A stretch of DNA of 33,000 nucleotides, from assembly GCF_001005085.2 (NCBI RefSeq), contig NZ_LBMU02000072.1:1-33000 (forward strand). The letters are read 5' to 3'. Position numbers and translations under genes: made by a program. The notes beneath the pieces were generated by a model. The model made no database searches and was not told where the DNA came from. It was given only the letters and a program-made list of their open reading frames with translations. This document shows, piece by piece, positions 17,795-26,094 of this stretch. Each line of letters begins with the position of its first letter. Position 1 is the first letter of the stretch. This stretch comes from Streptomyces humi (GTDB taxonomy: Bacteria > Actinomycetota > Actinomycetes > Streptomycetales > Streptomycetaceae).

Positions 17795-19147
17795 TCACGG
17801 CACGCGCGGCCGCGCGGCCTCCGGAGCCGGTTCCGTGTCCCCGGCAGGCCCCGAGAGCGGCCCCTCGGCCGCGCGGGTGCCCTTGATGTAGCGGGCCGCG
17901 ACGATCGCGAGCAGCGAAGCGGCGGACAGGGTGTAGAGACCGCCGGTGGTGCTGCCGGTGGTGTCCTTGAGGTACCCGAACAGGAACGGGGAGACGAAGC
18001 CGCCGAGGTTGCCGATCGAGTTGACCAGCGCCAGGCCCGGCGCGGCGATCTTCAGGTCCAGCCCGGACTGGGCCATCGGCCAGAACAGGGTGGCCGCGCA
18101 CTTGGAACCGACCCCGGCGAGGGTGATCGCGGCGAGCCCGAACCACGGCGAACCGAGGGTGGCCAGGTAGGTGCCGACCGCGGACAGCAGCAGGGTCACC
18201 GCGAGGAAGGGGCGCCGGTCGGGGGCGCGGTCGGTGAAGTGGCTCATCGAGTACATCGCGATCATGGACGCGACCGCGGGCACCGCCGAGAGCAGTCCGA
18301 CCTCGAAGGACGACAGTCCGTTGATCTCCTCGATCAGGCTGGGCAGCCAGAAGGTGATCGCGTACCCGGTGAGGGTCATCGCGAAGAACGCGCCGGTCAG
18401 CAGGGCCACCTGCGGATGGAACATCAGCCGCAGCCGCGAGACCTTCGGCGCCCGCTCGCGCTCCGCCTCGTCCCGGGTCACGGCCGCGCGCAGGGCGCTC
18501 TTCTCGTCGGCGGCCAGCCAGCGCGCGTCCTCGATCCGCGAGACCAGGAAGAACCCGGCGATGATGCCGACGACGACCGACAGGGTGCCTTCGATTCCGA
18601 ACATCCATCGCCAGCCGGCGACGCCGCCCGCGCCGTGCAGTTCGAGCAGGGCCCCGGTGACCGGCCCGGTGACGATGCCGGCGGCCGCCGAGCCACCGAG
18701 GAAGATCGCGGTGGCCCGGCCCCGGCTGGAGTCGGGCAGCCACTGGGTGATGTAGAGCAGCGCGCCGGGGAAGAAGCCGGCCTCGGCGACACCCAGCAGG
18801 AAACGCAGCACGTAGAACGTGGTGACGTTGTGGATGAAGCACATCGCCACGATCACCAGGCCCCAGGTGATCATGATCCTGGTCAGCCAGACCCGGGCGC
18901 CGAAGCGCTCCAGCAGCATGTTGCTGGGTACCTCGAAGAGCGCGTACCCGATGAAGAAGAGCCCCGCCCCGAGCCCGTACGCCGTCGCGCTGACACCGAC
19001 GTCCGCGCGCAGCTCGTCCTGGATGAACCCCACGTTCGTCCGGTCCAGGTTGTTGACCAGCAGCATCAGCACCAGGATCGGCATCATCCGGCGAAGGAAC
19101 TTCCCGACCGCCCGCTGCTCGGCCCCTACCAAAGCCACGTCTGACAT
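17795..19147 (-). CDS. MFS transporter, anion:cation symporter (ACS) type
   Basis: The 450-residue protein has about twelve membrane segments. The N-terminal NLDRTNVGF, the EVPSNMLLERFGARVW loop and RFLLGVAEAGFFPG are typical of the ACS family, which imports organic anions such as sugar acids, phthalates and hydroxyphenylacetate. The substrate cannot be read from sequence. The ATG at 19147 is chosen because GGGAGA precedes it and the first helix follows directly; the open frame runs further upstream only by base bias. No catabolic partner is adjacent, so it is likely regulated from elsewhere. The promoter is well formed and flanked by repeated CATGTA(C/T)GTGAAT motifs. Confidence 0.92.
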   Translation of the reverse strand: MSDVALVGAEQRAVGKFLRRMMPILVLMLLVNNLDRTNVGFIQDELRADVGVSATAYGLGAGLFFIGYALFEVPSNMLLERFGARVWLTRIMITWGLVIVAMCFIHNVTTFYVLRFLLGVAEAGFFPGALLYITQWLPDSSRGRATAIFLGGSAAAGIVTGPVTGALLELHGAGGVAGWRWMFGIEGTLSVVVGIIAGFFLVSRIEDARWLAADEKSALRAAVTRDEAERERAPKVSRLRLMFHPQVALLTGAFFAMTLTGYAITFWLPSLIEEINGLSSFEVGLLSAVPAVASMIAMYSMSHFTDRAPDRRPFLAVTLLLSAVGTYLATLGSPWFGLAAITLAGVGSKCAATLFWPMAQSGLDLKIAAPGLALVNSIGNLGGFVSPFLFGYLKDTTGSTTGGLYTLSAASLLAIVAARYIKGTRAAEGPLSGPAGDTEPAPEAARPRVP

Positions 19148-19167
19148 CGTTGTCTCCCGCTTCCGTG

Positions 19168-19196
19168 CATGTACGTGAATTTCAGTCACGTAGATG
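19168..19196. promoter_or_regulatory. Operator-like inverted repeat at the MFS promoter
   Basis: CATGTACGTGA (19168-19178) faces TCACGTAGATG (19186-19196) across 7 bases, with one mismatch in 11 bp. It lies right at and after the predicted start of transcription, where a repressor would block. Cognate regulator not identified in the window. Confidence 0.7.
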
Positions 19197-19199
19197 GGC

Positions 19200-19228
19200 A
19201 CATTAGGGAAGCTGATCTTCCGGGTCAA
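19200..19228 (-). promoter_or_regulatory. Promoter of the ACS-type MFS gene
   Basis: On the minus strand TTGACC (19228-19223), a 17-base spacer and TAATGT (19205-19200) give a near-ideal principal-sigma promoter. The spacer holds GGAAG/CTTCC as a small inverted repeat. Confidence 0.75.
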
Positions 19229-19245
19229 TGGGTTGAACCTATGGA

Positions 19246-19258
19246 CATGTATGTGAAT
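19246..19258 (+). promoter_or_regulatory. Third copy of the MFS operator half-site
   Basis: CATGTATGTGAAT matches CATGTACGTGAAT (19168-19180) at 12 of 13 bases. It lies upstream of the MFS -35, between that promoter and priA. Confidence 0.6.
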
Positions 19259-19331
19259 GACGGTCGCGGCGCAGGCGGAGGGGCGTCCCGCGGCCCGGCC
19301 GTTGTCAGCGGCGTTTGGTAAGAATGCAAGC

Positions 19332-21482
19332 GTGAGCAGCGAGAACGGGCAGGGGGGCGAGGGCGCCGAAGGGGCGCCCCCGGAGCAGCTCGCGCTCATC
19401 CGGGAGAGCGTGCGGGGCGCCAAGGTGCCCCGGGCCAAGCCGCGGACCTGGCGGGGCGCCGCGCTCGCCGAACGGCTGCCGGTGGCGCGGGTGCTGGTGG
19501 ACAAGGGGGTCCTGCATCTCGACCGGTACTTCGACTACGCCGTCCCCGCCGAGCTGGACGCCGAAGCGCAGCCCGGAGTGCGGGTGCGGGTCCGGTTCGG
19601 GGCGGGCCGGCACCGGGTGCGGGACGGCCGCCGGGAGGGCGGGGGCCTCATCGACGGCTTCCTGGTCGAGCGGCTCGCCGAGTCCGACTACTCCGGACCG
19701 CTGGCCGCGCTGGCCCAGGTCGTCTCGCCCGAGCCGGTGCTGGGCGAGGAACTGCTGCGGCTGACGCGGGCCGTCGCCGACCGCTACGCGGGCAGCCTCG
19801 CCGACGTGCTCCAGCTCGCCGTGCCACCGCGCAGCGCACGGGCGGAGAAGCGGCCCTCGCCGGAACCGCTGCCGCCGCCCCCGGCGCCGGGCCCCGGCTC
19901 CTGGGCGCGGTACGAGTACGGGCCCGCGTTCATCGAGTCGCTGGCCGCCGGGGGCGCACCGCGTGCCGTGTGGAGCACCCTGCCCGGCCCGGGCTGGAGC
20001 GAGGAGATCGCCCGGGCCGCCGCCGCCACGCTCGCCTCGGGGCGCGGCGCGCTGGTCGTCGTACCGGACGGGCGGGCCGCCGCCCGGGTCGACGCGGCGC
20101 TCATCGGCCTGCTCGGTGCGGGGCGGCACGCGCTGCTCACGGCCGACGCCGGGCCCGAGAAGCGGTACGCACAGTGGCTCGCGGTCAGCCGCGGGTCGGT
20201 GCGGGCCGTGGTGGGGACGCGGGCCGCCATGTTCGCACCGGTACGGAACCTGGGACTCGTCGCCATCTGGGACGACGGGGACGACAGTCACAGCGAGCCG
20301 CACGCCCCCCAGCCGCACGCAAGGGACGTGCTGCTGCTGCGCGCGGCGCTCGACGGGTGCGGCTTCCTGCTCGGGGGCTGGAGCTGCACGGTCGAAGCCG
20401 CGCAACTGGTCGAGAACGGCTGGGCGCGGCCCCTGGTGGCCGGCCGGGAGCAGGTCCGGCGGACCGCGCCCCTGGTCCGGACCGTCGGGGACGGCGACCT
20501 CGCCCGGGACGAGGCCGCGCGGGCCGCCCGGCTGCCGACCCTCGCCTGGCAGGCCGTCCGGGACGGACTGCGGCACGGGCCGGTGCTGGTCCAGGTGCCG
20601 CGGCGCGGCTACGTCCCGCGGATGGCCTGCGCCCGCTGCCGGGAACCGGCGCGCTGCCGGCACTGTGCCGGGCCGCTGGAGGCGCAGGACGCGGGCGCGC
20701 TGCGGTGCGGGTGGTGCGGGCGTGAGGAGAGCGACTGGCACTGCCCGGCGTGCGGTGGCTTCCGGCTGCGTGCCCAGGTGGTCGGGGCGCGGCGGACCGC
20801 GGAGGAACTGGGGCGCGCCTTTCCCGCCGTGCCGGTGCGGACCTCGGGGCGGGAACACGTGCTGGACACCGTGCCGGGGACCCCGGCGCTGGTCGTGAGC
20901 ACCCCGGGCGCCGAACCGGTCGCCGAAGGCGGCTACGCGGCGGCCCTTCTGCTGGACGGCTGGGCCATGCTCGGGCGGCCGGACCTGCGGGCCGGCGAGG
21001 ACGCGCTGCGCCGGTGGCTGGCGGCCGGGGCGCTGGTACGGCCGCAGGGGGAAGGGGGCACCGTGGTCGTCGTCGCGGAGCCGACGCTGCGGCCCGTGCA
21101 GGCGCTGGTGCGGTGGGATCCGGTCGGGCACGCGGTGCGCGAACTGGCCGAGCGGGCCGAGCTGGGCTTTCCGCCGGTGTCCCGGATGGCGGCGGTGTCG
21201 GGGACCGCGCAGGCGCTGGGTGAGTTCCTCGGTACGGCCGAACTGCCCCCGGAAGCCGAGCTGTTGGGACCGGTCCCTCTCCCCGTTGTGCGGGCCGGGG
21301 CGCCCCGGCGGGCGGGCGCGCCACCACCCGGGGAGCACTGGGAGCGGGCGCTGCTACGGGTACCCCCGGGAAGCGGCGCGGCGCTGGCGGCCGCCCTGAA
21401 GTCCGCCCAGGCGGCCCGGATGGCACGGGGGAGCGGGGAGACGGCGGTACGGGTACGGATCGACCCCCCGGACATCGGGTGA
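19332..21482 (+). CDS. priA: PriA-like primosomal protein lacking helicase motifs
   Basis: The protein (716 residues from GTG 19332) keeps the N-terminal 3'-DNA-binding domain (LPVARVLVDKGVLHLDRYFDY, about 50-70) and the zinc-binding insert. Eight cysteines lie at 433, 436, 442, 445, 459, 462, 471 and 474. The Walker A region reads WSTLPGPGWSEEI (from W214) without GKT/S, and the DEAH position reads WDDGDD (313-318). ATP hydrolysis is therefore unlikely, which is the known state of actinobacterial PriA. It probably serves replication restart as a DNA and protein scaffold. GTG 19332 yields the usual MSSENG start; ATG 19257 is an alternative. A -10-like TAAGAAT just before the GTG may mean a leaderless message. 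Confidence 0.93.
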   Translation: MSSENGQGGEGAEGAPPEQLALIRESVRGAKVPRAKPRTWRGAALAERLPVARVLVDKGVLHLDRYFDYAVPAELDAEAQPGVRVRVRFGAGRHRVRDGRREGGGLIDGFLVERLAESDYSGPLAALAQVVSPEPVLGEELLRLTRAVADRYAGSLADVLQLAVPPRSARAEKRPSPEPLPPPPAPGPGSWARYEYGPAFIESLAAGGAPRAVWSTLPGPGWSEEIARAAAATLASGRGALVVVPDGRAAARVDAALIGLLGAGRHALLTADAGPEKRYAQWLAVSRGSVRAVVGTRAAMFAPVRNLGLVAIWDDGDDSHSEPHAPQPHARDVLLLRAALDGCGFLLGGWSCTVEAAQLVENGWARPLVAGREQVRRTAPLVRTVGDGDLARDEAARAARLPTLAWQAVRDGLRHGPVLVQVPRRGYVPRMACARCREPARCRHCAGPLEAQDAGALRCGWCGREESDWHCPACGGFRLRAQVVGARRTAEELGRAFPAVPVRTSGREHVLDTVPGTPALVVSTPGAEPVAEGGYAAALLLDGWAMLGRPDLRAGEDALRRWLAAGALVRPQGEGGTVVVVAEPTLRPVQALVRWDPVGHAVRELAERAELGFPPVSRMAAVSGTAQALGEFLGTAELPPEAELLGPVPLPVVRAGAPRRAGAPPPGEHWERALLRVPPGSGAALAAALKSAQAARMARGSGETAVRVRIDPPDIG

Positions 21483-21486
21483 CGAG

Positions 21487-21690
21487 ACGGGGCGGTGGGA
21501 CCGGGGTGCGAGGCCGGATGGCGAGATCGGGCGACGTGACCGGGTGATGAGGCCGGGGCGAGACGGGGCGGTGACACCGGGCGGCGAAACGGGGTGGCGG
21601 GACCGGGTGATGGGACCGGGTGATGGGGCCGGGTGATGGGGCCGGGTGGCGAGGTCGGGGACGCGACCGGGGCGAGATCGAGGAGCCGCG
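21487..21690. repeat. Degenerate 13-bp tandem array after priA
   Basis: Roughly a dozen imperfect 13-bp units of the form CCGGGTGATGGG(A/G) start 5 bases after the priA stop. The cleanest consecutive units begin at 21603, 21616 and 21629, with a diverged one at 21642. Units toward the edges vary by one or two bases in length. No gene is apparent through 21911; open frames here are repeat artefacts. Confidence 0.8.
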
Positions 21691-21732
21691 GCATCGGGGA
21701 GCCGACGTCAGGGAGCCAACAGCGCGGAGCGG

Positions 21733-21774
21733 ACGTCGGGGAGTTGGCGTCGGGGAGTTGGCGTCGGGTGACGA
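21733..21774. repeat. 14-bp tandem units
   Basis: Units at 21733-21746 and 21747-21760 read (A/G)CGTCGGGGAGTTG. A diverged third follows at 21761-21774. Distinct from, but related in flavour to, the 13-bp array just upstream. The remaining bases to 21911 show no further structure I can support. Confidence 0.7.
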
Positions 21775-21911
21775 AGCCGGGTGGCGAGATCGGGTTGCCA
21801 AGGAGGGGCGGCCTGGTGGACGGCTGCCCTCCCGGGTGCTTGCCGGGAGGGCGGAGGGCGGGCGGGTGAGCCCTTGCGGTCAGCCGTGGCGGGTGTCTCG
21901 CGCCGGGTGCG

Positions 21912-22460
21912 TCAGCCGTTGCGCGGGCCGGGGAAGGCGGTCGGCCTGGCCTCGTCACGCAGGGTGGGGCTGCCCGCGGTGGGCTGGGTCGGCATGGAGC
22001 GGGCGGCCGGAACCGTGGGCACGGTGGGCAGGCCGGGGCCCACGTTGAGCGTGCGGGTGCCCGAGGGCTCCGTCGGCCGCTCGGTCTCGGGGACCGCCGC
22101 GGTCTGGGCCGTGGCGCGGCGGGCGCCGTAACGGCGGTGCACCGCCTGCTTGGTGACTCCGAGCGCGGAGCCCACCGCGTCCCACGAGAAGCCCAGTGAG
22201 CGGTCGAAGTCCACGGCGGCCGTGACCAGGGTTTCGACGCTGTCCCGGAGCTCCTGGGCGAGCCGGACCGTCGGGGCGGGGGCACGTCCGTAGACGACGA
22301 AGCCCGTGGACGGGCCGGAGCGGCGTGGGCGGTACACGTTGCCCAACTGGGCGGTGAGCGTACGCAGTGCGTCCACCTGCCGGCGGACCCGCTCGATGTC
22401 CCGCACCAACAAGTGCAGGCTGGCCCGGGCCTGGGCGTCGTGGGTTGCGTGGTCGGCCAT
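21912..22460 (-). CDS. Small helix-turn-helix protein of unknown function
   Basis: The 182-residue protein has a helical N-terminal half (LHLLVRDIERVRRQVDAL, about 16-33). A helix-turn-helix follows near 92-112 (SWDAVGSALGVTKQAVHRRYG) and resembles the sigma-4 or Xre-like second half of many actinobacterial DNA-binding proteins. The last 60 residues are Pro/Thr-rich and probably disordered. ATG 22460 is preferred over a TTG two codons upstream because GAGAGG lies 7 bases before it. It stands alone, divergent from fmt, with a palindrome in front that it might bind. I do not know its function; it looks like a conserved Streptomyces hypothetical. Confidence 0.85.
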   Translation of the reverse strand: MADHATHDAQARASLHLLVRDIERVRRQVDALRTLTAQLGNVYRPRRSGPSTGFVVYGRAPAPTVRLAQELRDSVETLVTAAVDFDRSLGFSWDAVGSALGVTKQAVHRRYGARRATAQTAAVPETERPTEPSGTRTLNVGPGLPTVPTVPAARSMPTQPTAGSPTLRDEARPTAFPGPRNG

Positions 22461-22515
22461 GAACAAGCCTCTCGAACCGGCGTTGAAAGGAATGGGCCGC
22501 GCGTGCGGCCCGGTG

Positions 22516-22536
22516 TGGTCAACTCTCTCTTGACCA
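22516..22536. promoter_or_regulatory. Palindrome upstream of the HTH gene
   Basis: TGGTCAA and TTGACCA form perfect 7-bp arms around CTCTCTC. It lies 56 bp before the HTH gene and 160 bp before fmt. A second small hairpin (GGGCCGC/GCGGCCC, 22494-22511) sits between it and the gene. Operator function is inferred only. Confidence 0.55.
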
Positions 22537-22694
22537 ACGCGTGGGCGCTCCGCTGGTCACGGTGTGGGGGCGTATGGGCATATGCGTACGCCGTGCGGGG
22601 CGTCCCGCACCACCGCGCTCTCCCGCCTCCCGACCGGGGCCATAGACTGGTGCGTCGCCCGTGTTGGTGTCGTCCGAGAGGCCCCCAGTCCCCC

Positions 22695-23627
22695 ATGAAG
22701 CTCGTCTTCGCCGGTACCCCCGAAGTCGCCGTTCCCGCCCTGGACGCGCTCATCGCCTCCGGCCGGCACGAGGTGGCCGCCGTGGTCACGCGGCCCGACG
22801 CGCCGGCCGGACGGGGGCGCAGGCTGGTCGCCTCGCCCGTGGCCGAGCGGGCGCAGGAGGCCGGGATCGAGGTGCTGCGCCCGGCGAAGCCGCGCGACCC
22901 GGAGTTCCTGGAGCGGCTGCGGGCCATCGCGCCGGACTGCTGCCCGGTGGTGGCCTACGGGGCCCTGCTGCCGCGCGTCGCCCTCGACGTGCCGGTCCAC
23001 GGCTGGGTCAACCTGCACTTCTCGCTGCTGCCCGCCTGGCGCGGGGCGGCACCCGTCCAGCACTCCATCATGGCGGGGGACGAGATCACGGGCGCGTCCA
23101 CCTTCCTCATCGAGGAGGGCCTGGACTCGGGGCCCGTCTACGGCACCGTCACCGAGGAGATCCGTCCCACCGACACCAGCGGTGACCTGCTGACGCGGCT
23201 CGCCTTCGCCGGGTCCGGGCTGCTCGCCGCCACCATGGACGGCATCGAGGACGGCACGCTCAAGGCCGTACCGCAGCCCGCCGACGGCATCACCCTCGCC
23301 CCGAAGATCACCGTCGAGGACGCCAGGGTCGAGTGGTCGACGCCCGCGCTGCGCGTCGACCGGGTGGTGCGGGGCTGCACCCCGGCCCCCGGTGCCTGGA
23401 CCACCTTCCGCGGTGAGCGGCTGAAGCTGATCCAGGTCGCGCCGGTGCCCGAGCGGACCGGTCTCGCGCCGGCCGAGATCGCCGTCGGCAAGAACAGCGT
23501 GCACGTGGGGACCGCGTCGTACGCCGTGGAACTGCTGTGGGTGCAGGCGCAGGGCAAGAAGCCGATGCGGGCGGCCGACTGGGCGCGCGGCGTGCGGATC
23601 GGCCCCGGGGAGACCCTCGGCGGCTGA
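22695..23627 (+). CDS. fmt: Methionyl-tRNA formyltransferase
   Basis: Fmt (310 residues) formylates initiator Met-tRNA using 10-formyl-THF. Catalytic residues Asn106, His108 and Asp144 fall at the classical positions inside NLHFSLLPAWRG (106-117) and LDSGPV. The C-terminal OB-like domain (from about 205) binds tRNA. ATG 22695 starts the canonical MKLVFAGTPE; the ribosome site is weak and distant (GAGAGG). A -10-like TAGACT lies at 22643-22648. No peptide deformylase gene is adjacent. It is followed by rsmB after 97 bases. Confidence 0.97.
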   Translation: MKLVFAGTPEVAVPALDALIASGRHEVAAVVTRPDAPAGRGRRLVASPVAERAQEAGIEVLRPAKPRDPEFLERLRAIAPDCCPVVAYGALLPRVALDVPVHGWVNLHFSLLPAWRGAAPVQHSIMAGDEITGASTFLIEEGLDSGPVYGTVTEEIRPTDTSGDLLTRLAFAGSGLLAATMDGIEDGTLKAVPQPADGITLAPKITVEDARVEWSTPALRVDRVVRGCTPAPGAWTTFRGERLKLIQVAPVPERTGLAPAEIAVGKNSVHVGTASYAVELLWVQAQGKKPMRAADWARGVRIGPGETLGG

Positions 23628-23724
23628 GCGCCCGTCCTCCCGGCTGTTTCCCGGCGGCGGCTTTCCGACGTGCCCGGCGTACGCTGGAAGGCCGCACCAT
23701 TCCCGTACCCGGAGCACCTTTTTC

Positions 23725-25152
23725 GTGAGCGAGCAGTCCCGGCGGCCGCGCAGACCCGCCAAGCCCTACCGCCGTCCCCAGAAGGACCCCGTCCGCATCC
23801 TCGCCTTCGAGGCGCTGCGTGCCGTGGACGAGCGGGACGCGTACGCCAACCTCGTGCTGCCGCCGCTGCTGCGCAAGGCCCGGGAGAAGGAGGGGCCCGA
23901 GAAGTTCGACGGGCGGGACGCCGCGCTCGCCACCGAGCTGGTGTACGGGACGCTGCGCCGGCAGGGGACCTACGACGCGATCATCGCCGCGTGCGTGGAC
24001 CGGCCGTTGCGCGAGGTCGACCCGCCGGTCCTGGACGTGCTCAGCCTCGGAGCGCACCAGTTGCTGGGCACCCGGATCCCCAGCCACGCCGCCGTCTCCG
24101 CCTCCGTGGAACTCGCCCGTGTGGTGCTGGGCGACGGCCGGGCCAAATTCGTCAACGCGGTGCTCCGCAAGGTCGCCCAGGACGACCTGGAGGGGTGGAT
24201 CGCCCGGGTCGCGCCCCCTTATGACGAGGATCCCGAGGACCACCTCGCTGTCGTGCACTCGCACCCGCGCTGGGTCGTCTCCGCGCTCTGGGACTCCCTG
24301 GGCGGCGGCCGCGCCGGGATCGAGGAACTCCTGGCCGCCGACAACGAACGGCCCGAGGTGACGCTGGTCGCCCGGCCGGGGCGGGCCACCACCGAGGAAC
24401 TGCTCCGCGAGGAAGCGGCGGTGCCGGGGCGCTGGTCGCCGTACGCCGTGCGGCTCGCCGAGGGCGGCGAGCCCGGTGCCGTCCCGGCCGTCCAGGAGGG
24501 CCGGGCCGGGGTCCAGGACGAGGGCAGCCAGCTGGTGGCCCGCGCGCTCGCCGACGCGCCGGTCGAGGGGCGGGACGAGAAGTGGCTGGACGGCTGCGCC
24601 GGACCCGGTGGCAAGGCCGCACTGCTGGCCGCGCTCGCCGCCGAACGCGGGGCTTCGCTGCTCGCCTCGGAGAAGCAGCCGCACCGGGCCGGTCTGGTCG
24701 CCAGGGCGCTGCACGGCAACCCGGGCCCGTACCAGGTCATCGCCGCCGACGGCACCAGGCCGCCGTGGCAGCCCGGCACCTTCGACCGGGTCCTGATGGA
24801 CGTCCCGTGCACGGGTCTGGGCGCGTTGCGCCGCCGCCCCGAGGCACGGTGGCGCCGCCGCCCCGAGGACCTCGACAACTTCGCCCCGCTCCAGCGTGCC
24901 CTGCTGCGCACCGCGATCGACTCGGTCCGGGTGGGCGGTGTGGTCGGCTACGCCACCTGTTCCCCGCACCTCGCGGAGACGCGCGCGGTCGTGCAGGACG
25001 TTCTCAAGCAGCGGCCGGAGACCGAACTGCTGGACGCGCGGCCGCTGCTGCCGGGGGTGCCGGAGCTGGGCGAGGGGCCGGACGTGCAGCTGTGGCCGCA
25101 CCTGCACGGCACCGACGCGATGTACCTGGCGCTGATCCGCAGGACCGGCTGA
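23725..25152 (+). CDS. rsmB: 16S rRNA m5C967 methyltransferase RsmB
   Basis: The 475-residue enzyme methylates C967 of 16S rRNA, touching the P-site tRNA region. An N-terminal NusB-like RNA-binding domain spans about 20-160 (VRILAFEALRAVDERDAYAN). The Rossmann methyltransferase domain has SAM motif I DGCAGPGGK (289-297), catalytic Cys362 in DVPCTG and the release Cys412 in ATCSP. GTG start; basic N-terminal tail. A -10-like TACGCT is at 23680-23685. Neighbourhood with fmt is the usual bacterial order. Confidence 0.97.
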   Translation: MSEQSRRPRRPAKPYRRPQKDPVRILAFEALRAVDERDAYANLVLPPLLRKAREKEGPEKFDGRDAALATELVYGTLRRQGTYDAIIAACVDRPLREVDPPVLDVLSLGAHQLLGTRIPSHAAVSASVELARVVLGDGRAKFVNAVLRKVAQDDLEGWIARVAPPYDEDPEDHLAVVHSHPRWVVSALWDSLGGGRAGIEELLAADNERPEVTLVARPGRATTEELLREEAAVPGRWSPYAVRLAEGGEPGAVPAVQEGRAGVQDEGSQLVARALADAPVEGRDEKWLDGCAGPGGKAALLAALAAERGASLLASEKQPHRAGLVARALHGNPGPYQVIAADGTRPPWQPGTFDRVLMDVPCTGLGALRRRPEARWRRRPEDLDNFAPLQRALLRTAIDSVRVGGVVGYATCSPHLAETRAVVQDVLKQRPETELLDARPLLPGVPELGEGPDVQLWPHLHGTDAMYLALIRRTG

Positions 25153-25166
25153 GACGCCCCGTAAGG

Positions 25167-25228
25167 AGGGGCGCTGGGGGTCCCCCGGCCGAAGGCTGGG
25201 GGAGGAACTGCGCGAGCAACCCCCACCC
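25167..25228 (-). repeat. Dispersed intergenic repeat, copy D, split by a hairpin
   Basis: On the minus strand the two halves of the core, TCGCGCAGTTCC and GCGCCCCT, are separated by about 30 bases. The insert forms a 9-bp hairpin (25182-25190 with 25194-25202, loop GAA, one G-T pair). The flanking ACCCCCACCCGCCC resembles that next to copy A. A further 6-bp hairpin (25155-25173) overlaps its edge and may help end rsmB transcription. Confidence 0.75.
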
Positions 25229-25305
25229 GCCCCCACGGGACCCGCAACCGCAACCACCCGCAACCCCACTCGGCCCACCCCGTCAGGGCATGGCACGCTT
25301 GGGGC

Positions 25306-25992
25306 ATGGCCGTGCAGATCAACCCCAGCATCCTGTCCGCCGACTTCGCCCGCCTCGCGGACGAGGCGAAGGCGGTCGAAGGCGCCGACTGGCTCCACGT
25401 CGACGTCATGGACAACCACTTCGTCCCGAACCTCACGCTCGGCGTGCCGGTCGTAGAGTCCCTGGCCCGTGCTACGGACACCCCGCTGGACTGCCATCTG
25501 ATGATCGAGGCTCCCGATCGCTGGGCTCCCCAGTACGTCGAAGCGGGTGCTTCTTCCGTCACCTTCCACGTGGAGGCGGCCGCCGCACCCGTGCGGCTCG
25601 CGCGCGAGATCCGGGCGAAGGGCGCCCGCGCCTCCATGGCGCTCAGGCCCGCGACGCCCATCGAGCCGTACGAGGACCTGCTCCCCGAGCTGGACATGCT
25701 GCTCATCATGACCGTGGAGCCCGGTTTCGGCGGTCAGGCCTTCCTCGACATCATGCTGCCGAAGATCCGCCGCACCCGGGAGCTGATCGGCAAGCACGGA
25801 CTGGAACTCTGGCTCCAGGTCGACGGCGGAGTCTCGGCATCGACGATCGAAAGGTGCGCGGACGCGGGAGCCGACGTTTTCGTGGCAGGTTCCGCGGTGT
25901 ACGGGGCAAACGACCCGGCAGAGGCGGTACGTGCACTGCGCACCCAGGCGGAGACGGCCACCGCCCAGGCGTCGTGGGCGTGCGACCACTGA
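25306..25992 (+). CDS. rpe: Ribulose-phosphate 3-epimerase
   Basis: Rpe (228 residues) interconverts ribulose-5-phosphate and xylulose-5-phosphate in the pentose phosphate pathway. The TIM barrel shows SILSADFARL, HVDVMDNHFVPNLTLG (31-46, metal His31 and catalytic Asp33), the EPGFGGQ phosphate loop and DGGVS. ATG 25306 gives the standard start MAVQINPSIL. No clear ribosome site is visible, so a leaderless or weakly initiated message is possible. The C-terminal 15 residues are non-conserved. Confidence 0.97.
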   Translation: MAVQINPSILSADFARLADEAKAVEGADWLHVDVMDNHFVPNLTLGVPVVESLARATDTPLDCHLMIEAPDRWAPQYVEAGASSVTFHVEAAAAPVRLAREIRAKGARASMALRPATPIEPYEDLLPELDMLLIMTVEPGFGGQAFLDIMLPKIRRTRELIGKHGLELWLQVDGGVSASTIERCADAGADVFVAGSAVYGANDPAEAVRALRTQAETATAQASWACDH

Positions 25993-26094
25993 GGTACGGG
26001 AACGTGAACGGCTCCGATCAGGGCTGATCAAGTGCGCCGGATCTGCAAGGATGAACGGCGTATCCAGAGTGTGAACAGCAGTGAGGAGATGGCC

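Noticed and set aside
20185..22927. Long minus-strand frames over priA and the tandem arrays
   Set aside because: Pro/Arg/Ser-rich translations arise from GC bias and the 13-bp repeats; no start context or domain. Only the HTH frame at 21912-22460 is supported.
25280..25308. Leaderless promoter for rpe
   Set aside because: CACGCT lies 6 bases before the ATG as in gmk, but it lacks the first T of the -10 and an extended TG motif.
26032..26094. GTG 26032 as start of the SorC-type gene
   Set aside because: No ribosome site there, and the added residues are not family-like. GAGGAG favours 26095.
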